Below, one piece after another: positions 16,701 through 22,828 of a DNA stretch of 36,898 nt. The notes beneath the pieces were generated by a model. That model was not told the DNA's origin. It searched no databases and saw only the letters and a program-made list of their open reading frames with translations. The translations under genes were made by a program, and so were the position numbers. Each line of letters starts with the position of its first letter. The first letter of the stretch is position 1. Source of the stretch: a bacterium (GTDB taxonomy: Bacteria > Actinomycetota > Acidimicrobiia > Spongiisociales > ZC4RG35); the NCBI GenBank assembly GCA_024641285.1, contig JAHEDH010000018.1, positions 1-36,898 of the forward strand, in the 5' to 3' direction.

Positions 16701-17207
16701 CTCATCGACGGCTACTGGCGGGTCAGGTCCGGTCTCGGTTTCAACAAGACCGCAGAGGAGTTCGGAGCCATGCCACTCGACCCGTACTCCCACACACCAG
16801 CGCACGCAGGTGCGCAGCAACCGGGCATGACCGGGCTGGTGAAGGAAGAGCTGCTCACGAGGCCGCTCGAGGTCGGTGTCCGGGTCGAGGATGGCGAGAT
16901 CCACTTCGACCCGATCCTCCTCCGAGACGGCGAGCTGTTGCAATCGCCGGAGACGTGGCCGGTGTACGACGTCGATCTGAAACAGCACGAGATCGACCTG
17001 CCTGCCCAATCACTCGGCATGACCATCTGCCAGGTGCCCGTCGTGGTCACGTTGACATCGGGCGAGCCGAGCATCGAGGTCTTCTTCACCGATGGCGCGA
17101 CGAGCGAGTCGTCGGGGCCGCGCCTGGATGACCGGATCAGCGCCAAGATCTTTGCTCGCTCGGGTGAAGTCGCGCAGATCCACGCCTTCCTGCCGCCTCC
17201 GGCCTAG
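13770..17207 (+). CDS. Very large putative glycoside phosphorylase (GH94/GH149-like)
   Basis: The protein has 1145 residues and no signal peptide or membrane segment. The N-terminal third is beta-rich, including RFRYRWSTSDRFGFIRTATL, as in the beta-sandwich of inverting phosphorylases. A long helical part follows, with YEGNWRDIFQNWEAL, YWGDHQIVYLLRLLE, PEWNDANNALVGYG, GYEGIGSIYWHMV and HTPAHAGAQQPGMTG. PEWNDANNALVG resembles the catalytic-acid segment of GH94-type enzymes, which would make Asp646 the candidate acid. GH94 proteins are about 800 residues, whereas GH149 beta-1,3-glucan phosphorylases are about this size. It may convert imported beta-1,3-oligoglucans plus phosphate to glucose 1-phosphate. 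I am confident of the gene but only moderately of the family. The start ATG 13770 has AGAAGGGA upstream, 13 bp after the GH3 stop. Confidence 0.6.
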   Translation: MTLAHSDELTGSDSEGLVEVNGEGFYCIPDVHRIPPFLMSVVSDGDRWMFVSSTGGLTAGRANSSKALFPYVTDDRLHDEAGSVGPVTAIRVVGDASDEIWRPFRRIPDEHVSRALYKSVVGDSVIFEERHSRLNLRFRYRWSTSDRFGFIRTATLANEGDAPVHAELVDGLLHLLPYGLDPSVYQRLSNLTNAYKRSEVIDAATRFAVFSLEAGIVDRPEPAEVLRGTVAWSVGLDGAALTVSPDALSDFDGAASHAVAHLSTGRPGAYLLQGSVDLDPGSDTRWHIVADVAQDQVDVTALLRLVSTEPNLPGALASEIQRSSRSLVEIMAPADALQRTGDRVATAHQFANVTYNVMRGGVPLNGYRISTWDFMRFLRTRNRNVADRHEDWLKAFPETIDRHELLDRIDQAGDPQLVRLGQEYLPFSFARRHGDPSRPWNAFSIRTRDDDGRPVLYYEGNWRDIFQNWEALCMSFPEFLPSVISVFVDASTPDGFNPYRITRDGIDWEVPDPDDPWSGIGYWGDHQIVYLLRLLEASDRYLPGRVGALLGERLYSYADVPYRIAPYDDLVRDPKATIHYDEEAAARSAARVNALGGDGKLVTDDSGEVYLATLAEKLLVPTLAKLSNFVPGGGIWMNTERPEWNDANNALVGYGLSMVTLYQLRRYLEHLSALLGTAASPAFPMSTEVADWLRAVSSTLHRSGPEVTDSDDRGRKELMDDLGAAFDAYRSTIYASGFSGTAAVTVDELAALCSISMAHLDATIRANRRSDGLYHSYNVVRFTENATAAAVEHLFEMLEGQVAVLDSGVLSPSERADVVDALFSSPMYRADQGSFMLYPVRHLPPFLEKNVVPAEAIEGNALLRGLLDRGDRSIVMVDEGGLFRFSPDFSNARDLDEALDALDETWSELVRDHRVATLDSYEQVFDHHAYTGRSGSMYGYEGIGSIYWHMVAKLLVAVQGSVLDAVRHGAPAETTGRLIDGYWRVRSGLGFNKTAEEFGAMPLDPYSHTPAHAGAQQPGMTGLVKEELLTRPLEVGVRVEDGEIHFDPILLRDGELLQSPETWPVYDVDLKQHEIDLPAQSLGMTICQVPVVVTLTSGEPSIEVFFTDGATSESSGPRLDDRISAKIFARSGEVAQIHAFLPPPA

Positions 17208-17230
17208 GGCGGCGAACGCCGGCCGGTCAC

Positions 17231-17294
17231 CCGGCTCCGAACGCCCCAGGCGTCGGGGCTCTCCGCGCCGACGGAGAGTCGTTCGGGGAGCCGG
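17231..17294. terminator. Branched stem-loop between convergent operons
   Basis: The outer arms 17231-17243 and 17280-17294 pair over 13 positions with a 2-base bulge. They enclose two hairpins, 17243-17259 (GCCCC/GGGGC) and 17259-17278 (CTCTCCG/CGGAGAG); the outer stem and these two hairpins share one base at each of 17243 and 17259. It lies between the ends of the large phosphorylase-like gene and the ACT-like gene, so a bidirectional terminator without U-tract is the simplest view. Confidence 0.55.
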
Positions 17295-17303
17295 CCCGGA
17301 ACG

Positions 17304-17678
17304 TCAGAGGCCGAGGACTTCGCGGGTCCTCTCGCCGTCGCTGGTCGCGAGGACGAGCTCACCTCGTTCGCCGTAGTACGACACGCTCACCACGATCTGG
17401 GCATCGGCGATCTTGCGGGCGATCTCCCCGATCCCGCCGGGATAACCGGGAGGCACGACGATGCACGGGCGCTGGTCGGCGACGCCGCCCATGCGATCGG
17501 TGAGCAGATCCTCGACTGCGTCGTACTGTTCGAGGTCGACTGCGATGTGGGCGACCCGACCCCCGAGCCGGGGAAAGACACACGACGCCTTCACGTCGAT
17601 CCCGGCACCCTCGAGCATGTCGAACAGCTCGGCCGAGCGGCCGATCTTGCCGTCGAGAAGCACCACTACGTCCATCAT
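17304..17678 (-). CDS. Small ACT-like protein next to inositol-phosphate synthase
   Basis: The protein has 124 residues. The start ATG 17678 (or the next ATG, 17675) follows AGGAGGGG, which lies at the end of the upstream gene 4 bp away. The sequence alternates strands and helices as in a beta-alpha-beta-beta-alpha-beta ligand-binding fold. MDVVVLLDGKIGRSAELFDMLEGAGIDVKASCVF is followed by RVAHIAVD, and a second half has IGEIARKIADAQIVVSVSYYGERGELVLAT. This looks like an ACT-type regulatory module, which senses small metabolites. Its coupling to the inositol-phosphate synthase gene suggests a regulatory or helper role for that enzyme. The family call is by pattern only. Confidence 0.65.
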   Translation of the reverse strand: MMDVVVLLDGKIGRSAELFDMLEGAGIDVKASCVFPRLGGRVAHIAVDLEQYDAVEDLLTDRMGGVADQRPCIVVPPGYPGGIGEIARKIADAQIVVSVSYYGERGELVLATSDGERTREVLGL

Positions 17679-17682
17679 CTGC

Positions 17683-19005
17683 TCACCCCTCCTCGTAGTA
17701 CTCGGTTCCGAGGTGGGTGATGAGGTCTTCACCCATCATGTCGCGCAGGTTGTTCTTGAGCTTCTTGAGCTGGATGAAGATGTCGTTCTCGGCGTAGAGG
17801 CCGGGGGCGGCCTGCGGTGCCTTGAAGTAGAACGAAAGCCATTCCTGGATCCCGGTTCTGCCGGCCCGGGCGGCCAGGTCCATGAACAGGGCGAGATCGA
17901 GCACCAGGGGCGCAGCGAGGATCGAGTCCTTGCACAGGAAGTCGATCTTGATCTGCATCTTGTAGCCGAGCCATCCGAAGATGTCGATGTTGTCCCACCC
18001 CTCCTTGTCGTCGCCGCGGGGCGGGTAGTAGTTGATCCGGACCTTGTGGTACATGTTCCCGTACAACTCCGGATAGGCGTCGGGCTGGAGGATCTGCTCG
18101 AGTACCCCGAGCTTGCTGACCTCCTTGGCCCGGAAGTTCTCCGGAGCGTCCAGCACCTCGCCGTCGCGGTTTCCCAGGATGTTGGTGGAGAACCAGCCGT
18201 CGATGCCGAGCATGCGGGCCTTGAGACCCGGTGCGACGATCGTCTTGATCAGCGTCTGACCGGTCTTGAAGTCCTTGCCACTGATTGGCACTCCCTCTCT
18301 TGCGGCCAGTTGGATCATCGCCGGGAAGTCGAGCGTGACGTTTGGTGCGCCGTTCGCGAACGGGGTGCCGGTGATGAGGGCGGCATAGGCGTAGACCTGG
18401 GAAGGCGCGATCCGTTGGTCGTTGTCCTTCAGCGCCGCCTCGAACAGGTCCAGGCTCTGATGGATGTCGACCGGCTCGTGGTAGGCCTCGGTCGACCCGC
18501 ACCACACCATCGACAGGCGGTCGCAGTCGTTCTCCTTGCGGAACGTCTCGATGTCCTCGACGAGTTTCTCCACCTGTTCCCACTTCGTCAGCCCGTCCGA
18601 AGCGACGTTGTCGGTGCCTTCGAGGCGTGTCACCCAGTCGTGGGAAAAGATCGCCGACATCGGTGTGATGGCACGCATCTCCTCGCCGACTCCTTCGATG
18701 TGCTCGGGTCGCAGGACGCCGGCACGCATGGCGGCCGCGTATGCATCGTCGGAATAGGGATCCCATCCGCCGAAGACGACGTCGTCGAGATCGGCGAGCG
18801 GAACGAACTCGCGAATCAGCGGATTGCGGTTCTCTGTGCGCTTGCCGAGGCGAATGTGGCCCATCTGTGTGAGTGAGCCGATCGGGGTCGCCTGGCCGGC
18901 TCGGGTGGCGAGCACACCGGCATACAACGTCGTGGCGACGGCGCCCATGCCGGGTGTGAGGATGCCCAGCCGGCCGCGTGCCGGGGCGATGGTGGGTTGA
19001 GACAC
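17683..19005 (-). CDS. ino1: myo-Inositol-1-phosphate synthase
   Basis: The protein has 440 residues. It converts glucose 6-phosphate to inositol 1-phosphate with NAD, the first step towards inositol lipids and mycothiol in actinomycetes. The N-terminal Rossmann strand reads GRLGILTPGMGAVATTLYAGVL. Further family marks are VVFGGWDPYSDDAY, WCGSTEAY, AYAALITGTPFANGAPNVTLDFP, ISGKDFKTGQTLIKTIVAPGLKARMLGIDGW-type catalytic-region residues with its lysines, and KIDFLCKDSILAAPLVLDL. The start GTG 19005 has GGAG 5 bases upstream; the open frame further upstream enters a tandem repeat and is not coding. It is divergent from an ArsR-type regulator gene and followed by the ACT-like gene. Confidence 0.92.
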   Translation of the reverse strand: MSQPTIAPARGRLGILTPGMGAVATTLYAGVLATRAGQATPIGSLTQMGHIRLGKRTENRNPLIREFVPLADLDDVVFGGWDPYSDDAYAAAMRAGVLRPEHIEGVGEEMRAITPMSAIFSHDWVTRLEGTDNVASDGLTKWEQVEKLVEDIETFRKENDCDRLSMVWCGSTEAYHEPVDIHQSLDLFEAALKDNDQRIAPSQVYAYAALITGTPFANGAPNVTLDFPAMIQLAAREGVPISGKDFKTGQTLIKTIVAPGLKARMLGIDGWFSTNILGNRDGEVLDAPENFRAKEVSKLGVLEQILQPDAYPELYGNMYHKVRINYYPPRGDDKEGWDNIDIFGWLGYKMQIKIDFLCKDSILAAPLVLDLALFMDLAARAGRTGIQEWLSFYFKAPQAAPGLYAENDIFIQLKKLKNNLRDMMGEDLITHLGTEYYEEG

Positions 19006-19043
19006 GGAAACTCCAAAGTCGTGAGGTCGCCACGATGCTACTG

Positions 19044-19099
19044 ACGCCTCACGCCTCACGCCTCACGCCTCACGCCTCACGCCTCACGCCTCACGCCTC
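19044..19099. repeat. Eight tandem copies of a 7-bp repeat (ACGCCTC)
   Basis: Eight perfect head-to-tail copies of ACGCCTC fill 56 bp in the divergent promoter region between ino1 and the ArsR-type gene. Seven-base units do not preserve reading frame or DNA face, so copy-number change would alter promoter spacing. There are no spacers, so this is not a CRISPR array. Confidence 0.95.
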
Positions 19100-19106
19100 G
19101 TCTCAG

Positions 19107-19127
19107 TGCAGCGTGCAGCGTGCAGCG
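19107..19127. repeat. Three tandem copies of a second 7-bp repeat (TGCAGCG)
   Basis: Three perfect copies of TGCAGCG lie 7 bp from the ACGCCTC array. The unit length is the same but the sequence is unrelated, in the same divergent promoter region. Confidence 0.9.
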
Positions 19128-19140
19128 TATTTCGATAAAC

Positions 19141-19152
19141 ATCTACGTAGAT
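19141..19152. promoter_or_regulatory. Perfect palindrome, candidate ArsR-family operator
   Basis: ATCTACGTAGAT is a perfect 12-bp inverted repeat in an AT-rich patch 18 bp ahead of the ArsR-type gene. Its position is right for self-regulation, and possibly control of the divergent ino1. The regulator's true site is not known. Confidence 0.5.
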
Positions 19153-19170
19153 ATCTGTCAACATGTCGGG

Positions 19171-19758
19171 ATGACCGACGACGCCCCGACACCCACCGAT
19201 GCCATCGTCACCATCTTCAAGGCGATCGCCGACGAGAGCAGACTCAAGATCCTGGCGCATCTCAGTGCGGAGCCCGCCTCGGTGACCGATCTGGCCGAAC
19301 TGACCGACCTCCGTCCACCGACGGTCTCCCATCACCTGTCGGTGCTCGGCGGTGCCGGCCTGGTGACCGCCGAGCGGCGCGGGACCACGCGGATCTATTC
19401 GTTTCTGCCCAGCGGCCTCGACGAGGCGCGCCGGAGCCTGAGCGAGGAGCGGGGGCTGTCGGCGTTCTCCGACGACGAGACGCTGGAGGCGTGGGAGCAG
19501 AAGGTGCTCTCGGTGTTTCTCGACGGGGAGACCGTCGTCCAGATCCCCGCCGGCGAGAAGAAGCGAATGGTCCTCGTGCGATGGATCGCTGCCAAGTTCG
19601 AAGAAGGCCGGGACTACCCCGAGAGGGAAGTCAACGAGATCATCAAGCAGCACCACATCGACTCGGCCTACTTCCGACGGATGATGGTCGAGACCGGGTT
19701 GATGACGCGGGCGAATGGGGTGTACCGAAAGCCGGCGACCCCGGGACGCTCCGCCTGA
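19171..19758 (+). CDS. ArsR-family regulator fused to DUF2087
   Basis: The protein has 195 residues. The N-terminal winged helix reads AIADESRLKILAHLSAEPASVTDLAELTDLRPPTVSHHLSVLGGAGLVTAERRGTTRIYSF-like (about residues 17-75), a typical ArsR fold. It lacks the paired cysteines of metal sensors. The C-terminal part (about 110-185; FLDGETVVQIPAGEKKRMVLVRWIAAKFEEGRDYPEREVNEII) matches DUF2087, a second small winged-helix-like domain. ATG 19171 was chosen because the HTH begins soon after; an in-frame ATG at 19120 would run through the palindrome and repeat region. It is divergent from ino1, which it may control. The ligand is unknown. Confidence 0.85.
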   Translation: MTDDAPTPTDAIVTIFKAIADESRLKILAHLSAEPASVTDLAELTDLRPPTVSHHLSVLGGAGLVTAERRGTTRIYSFLPSGLDEARRSLSEERGLSAFSDDETLEAWEQKVLSVFLDGETVVQIPAGEKKRMVLVRWIAAKFEEGRDYPEREVNEIIKQHHIDSAYFRRMMVETGLMTRANGVYRKPATPGRSA

Positions 19759-19781
19759 TGGAAGGCACGGAACGTCTCTTT

Positions 19782-19811
19782 TTGAACGTACGCTCAGATC
19801 TGGCGTAGGCT
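19782..19811 (+). promoter_or_regulatory. Promoter with overlapping palindrome before the acyl-CoA oxidase-like gene
   Basis: TTGAAC (19782-19787) and TAGGCT (19806-19811), spaced by 18 bp, look like a promoter for the gene starting at 19822. The -35 overlaps an imperfect palindrome, TGAACGTACGCTCA (19783-19796, one mismatched pair). TetR-family regulators of lipid metabolism often bind sites of this type. Confidence 0.45.
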
Positions 19812-19821
19812 CGAGGTCGAC

Positions 19822-22119
19822 ATGGACGAGCAACTGACAGCAGTCCTCTCATCGAAGCGGTTGGCACCGATGCTGCCGCTCATCTACTCGGCGTGGCTGG
19901 ACGGCGAACTCGAACCGTCGGAGCTGAGAGCCCTCGAGAACGAGCTGCTCTCGTTCGAGCGGCTGAGTCCCGGCGAACGCGTCGCGATCAGTGCCTGGCT
20001 CCGGCCCGACGCCCCTCCGAAGGCACCCGACCTCGCATTGCTCGAGACCCATATCCGCCGCGTCTCCCCAGAGCTCGCGATCGAGAATCGACCCTCCGAG
20101 ATCGGACTTCGACTCGCCGGCTCCCTCGACGACACGATCACCGAACTGCTCGCCCGCGCCGATGCCGCTGCCGGCGGATTCACCGTCGAAACATCCCGAC
20201 GACTCGTGCAGGACGTCTCGACACCGTCGATCACCATGAACCCACTCCCCGACCCGGGACCGCCACCGAGCGCACACCTCGAGCTCGCCCGATTGCTCGA
20301 CGGTCGGCACGCCGCCGTCAGATCGAGGGTCAGGCAGATCCTGAGCCGGCCCGCCTTCGCCCCGGTCACGGACCTCCCGGGCGACGAGTACCGCGAGCTC
20401 GTGCTCGCATGGACCCGTGAGCTGGCCGACGACGGGATCGGTGCGCTCGGATTCCCCGAGCGGCTCGGCGGCTCAGGGGACCCCGGGGGATTCATCGCCG
20501 CGTTCACCGAGCTCGCCCGTCACGACATCAGCCTGCTCACCAAGTTCGGGGTTCAATTCGGCCTGTTCGCCGGCTCCGTCTACCGCCTCGGCACCGAGCG
20601 GCACCACCGCCAGATCCTCCCTCGAGCCCTCACCCTCGAGTTGCCGGGCTGTTTCGCCATGTCCGAGACGGGACACGGCTCGAACGTCGCAGACATCGAG
20701 ACCACGGCCACCTACCTGCCGGAAACCGAGGAGTTCGAGCTCCACACGCCGAACGACCTCGCCAGGAAGGACTACATCGGCAATGCCGCGCTCCACGGGC
20801 GAATCGCCGTCGTGTTCGCCCAACTCGTATCCGGTCAGCTCGAACACGGTGTCCACGCCTTCCTCGTCCCGCTCAGATCGGAGACCGGCGAGCCCCTGCC
20901 CGGGGTCGAAATCGAGGACGTCGGCCACAAGGCGGGCCTCAACGGCGTCGACAACGGACGGCTCAGGTTCGACCGGGTGCGAATCTCGCGCGAGTCGATG
21001 CTCGACAGGTTCGCAACCGTCCATCCCGATGGCAGCTACGAGAGCTCGATCACCAGCCCCTCGCGTCGCTTCTTCACGACGCTCGGAACGCTCGTCGGCG
21101 GTCGAGTCAGCGTCGCGTCGGCTGCGATCTCGGCGGCCGAAACCGCACTGACGATCGCCGTCCGGTACGCCACACGCCGGAGGCAGTTCGGGAGCACCGC
21201 CGACGGCGAGATCCGCCTGATCGACTACCCGTCGCACCAGCGCCGGCTGATGCCACGACTGGCAGCCACCGTCGGATATCACCTGGCATGCGCCGATCTC
21301 GCCGACGAGTACGTCCGTCTCGAGTCAGGCGACGGCGGCGGCAACGCCGACCACCGAGCGCTCGAAGCCAGGGCTGCCGGGCTCAAGGCGTTCGGGACCT
21401 GGCACGCCAGCGACGTCATCGGCGAATGCAGGGAGGCGTGTGGAGGTCAGGGATATCTGTCGGAGAACCGGATCGCGGCGATCCGCGCCGACGCGGACGT
21501 CTTCACCACGTTCGAGGGCGACAACACCGTCCTCGCCCAACTCGTCACCAAGTCCCTGCTCACGGACTTCCGCGCCGGATTCGAGAACATGGGGCTCTTC
21601 CGCAAGGCCGAGTTCGTCGGATCCCGGATCGCAGCCGCGGTCGCAGAGACCATCCCGAGGGTCGGAACCGTTGCCGGCGATCTGAGCGACGTCGCAACCC
21701 AGCGGGCGATGCTCGAACGGCGCGAACAGCACGTGCTCGAAACGCTCGCCTCGAGGATCACCAACCGCATCGCCCAGGGAATGGATCCCTCGGCCGCGTT
21801 CGTGTCCGTACAGCCGCACGTGATCGTCGCTGCACGCGCCCACGTGGAGCGACTCGTGCTCGACTCGCTCATCACCGCAGAAGAATCCTCGCCTGAGGCG
21901 GCCCGGCTTCTCGCCGAAGTACGGACACTCGCCGTGCTGGCGATGGTCGAGTCGGACCTCGGTTGGTTCCTTCAGCACGGGGTGGTGACGACTGCGACCG
22001 CAGCGGCGATCCGGAGCGAGGTAACCGCGCGGTCGGCCGCCCTCGCCTCCGAAGCACGCTGGTTGGTCGATTCGTTCGGGATCCCCGATCCGGTGCTGGC
22101 TGCCCCGATCGCACTGTGA
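19822..22119 (+). CDS. Acyl-CoA oxidase/dehydrogenase-like flavoprotein
   Basis: The protein has 765 residues, much longer than a standard acyl-CoA dehydrogenase (about 380). The flavoprotein core starts near residue 180 and carries GIGALGFPERLGGSGDPGGF, CFAMSETGHGSNVADIETTA, DYIGNAALHGRIAVVFAQL, VGHKAGLNGVDNGRLRFDRVRI, RRRQFG, EACGGQGYLSENRI and TTFEGDNTVLAQL. EGDN is typical of acyl-CoA oxidases, with Glu565 the expected catalytic base. It would desaturate acyl-CoA with FAD, possibly passing electrons to oxygen. The first 60 residues (LAPMLPLIYSAWLDGELEPSELRALENELL) look like a TerB- or EF-hand-like helical domain, which is unusual for this family. The start is ATG 19822 with GAGG upstream. 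Confidence 0.85.
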   Translation: MDEQLTAVLSSKRLAPMLPLIYSAWLDGELEPSELRALENELLSFERLSPGERVAISAWLRPDAPPKAPDLALLETHIRRVSPELAIENRPSEIGLRLAGSLDDTITELLARADAAAGGFTVETSRRLVQDVSTPSITMNPLPDPGPPPSAHLELARLLDGRHAAVRSRVRQILSRPAFAPVTDLPGDEYRELVLAWTRELADDGIGALGFPERLGGSGDPGGFIAAFTELARHDISLLTKFGVQFGLFAGSVYRLGTERHHRQILPRALTLELPGCFAMSETGHGSNVADIETTATYLPETEEFELHTPNDLARKDYIGNAALHGRIAVVFAQLVSGQLEHGVHAFLVPLRSETGEPLPGVEIEDVGHKAGLNGVDNGRLRFDRVRISRESMLDRFATVHPDGSYESSITSPSRRFFTTLGTLVGGRVSVASAAISAAETALTIAVRYATRRRQFGSTADGEIRLIDYPSHQRRLMPRLAATVGYHLACADLADEYVRLESGDGGGNADHRALEARAAGLKAFGTWHASDVIGECREACGGQGYLSENRIAAIRADADVFTTFEGDNTVLAQLVTKSLLTDFRAGFENMGLFRKAEFVGSRIAAAVAETIPRVGTVAGDLSDVATQRAMLERREQHVLETLASRITNRIAQGMDPSAAFVSVQPHVIVAARAHVERLVLDSLITAEESSPEAARLLAEVRTLAVLAMVESDLGWFLQHGVVTTATAAAIRSEVTARSAALASEARWLVDSFGIPDPVLAAPIAL

Positions 22120-22160
22120 CGATTGCTCGGTATGTGGAGATGGCCCGTAACCTCGTCTCG

Positions 22161-22736
22161 ATGAAAGCACTCAGCGGACTCGTTGCATTGACGCTCGTCG
22201 TCGCGGCCTGCTCGTCGGGACCGGAGTCTGTGGTCGGGGATGAGCCCGCCACGGTGACCTCCACGACGGCCGCCGGGACGGAATCGACCACGACGACGGA
22301 AGCGGATGAAGTGACAGGAGACCAGACGGCAGCCGATGGAGACACCGTTGCGGTTCGCTACCGCGGGACCCTCGACGATGGCACCGAGTTCGACTCGTCC
22401 GAGGGCCGGGACCCGCTGACGTTCGTAGTCGGGTCCGGCCAGGTCATCGCCGGCTTCGACGATGCCGTGAGAGGGCTCGCCGTCGGAGAATCGCGCACGG
22501 TCCGCATCGAGCCCGAAGACGCCTACGGCGAATACACCGAGGAGGCCATCATCGACTTCCCGGCAGACTCGGCACCCGAAGGGCTGCAGGTGGGCGACGC
22601 GGTGACGCTCGGCAACGGTGGTCGGGGAACGGTCCTCGAGATCACCGACGAGTTCGTCAAGATCGACGCCAACCATCCACTGGCCGGCCAGGCACTCACG
22701 TTCGAGATCGAGCTCGTCTCGATCGACCGCGCTTAG
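22161..22736 (+). CDS. FKBP-type peptidyl-prolyl isomerase lipoprotein
   Basis: The protein has 191 residues. A short lipoprotein signal ends in LVVAAC (cysteine near residue 17), with a Thr/Glu-rich spacer to about residue 55. The FKBP domain starts at GDTVAVRYRGTLDDGTEFDSSEGRDPLTFVVGSGQVIAGFDDAVRGLAVGES-like residues. It continues in SlyD style with EPEDAYGEYTEEAIIDFP and ANHPLAGQALTFEIELVSID. It should speed proline isomerisation in proteins outside the membrane. The metal-binding histidine tail of SlyD is absent. ATG 22161 was preferred over ATG 22140 because it gives a compact signal peptide; neither has a clear ribosome site. It lies 41 bp after the acyl-CoA oxidase-like gene. Confidence 0.88.
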   Translation: MKALSGLVALTLVVAACSSGPESVVGDEPATVTSTTAAGTESTTTTEADEVTGDQTAADGDTVAVRYRGTLDDGTEFDSSEGRDPLTFVVGSGQVIAGFDDAVRGLAVGESRTVRIEPEDAYGEYTEEAIIDFPADSAPEGLQVGDAVTLGNGGRGTVLEITDEFVKIDANHPLAGQALTFEIELVSIDRA

Positions 22737-22781
22737 CTCCACGTCCTGCAGATCGAAGCGGCTCGAGAGCGGCCGCCCGGG

Positions 22782-22795
22782 AACCGGTAACCGGC
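22782..22795. repeat. Two near-identical 7-bp units (AACCGGT/AACCGGC)
   Basis: A 14-bp direct repeat of heptamers lies in the 92-bp gap between the FKBP and SIMPL genes. Alone it is trivial, but other 7-bp tandem units occur in several gaps of this window. Confidence 0.5.
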
Positions 22796-22828
22796 CGTCG
22801 GCGTCTCATGTGGAGACAAGGAGGAATC

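Noticed and set aside
19044-19127. CRISPR-like array
   Set aside because: The units are 7 bp, contiguous and without spacers, so these are simple tandem repeats.
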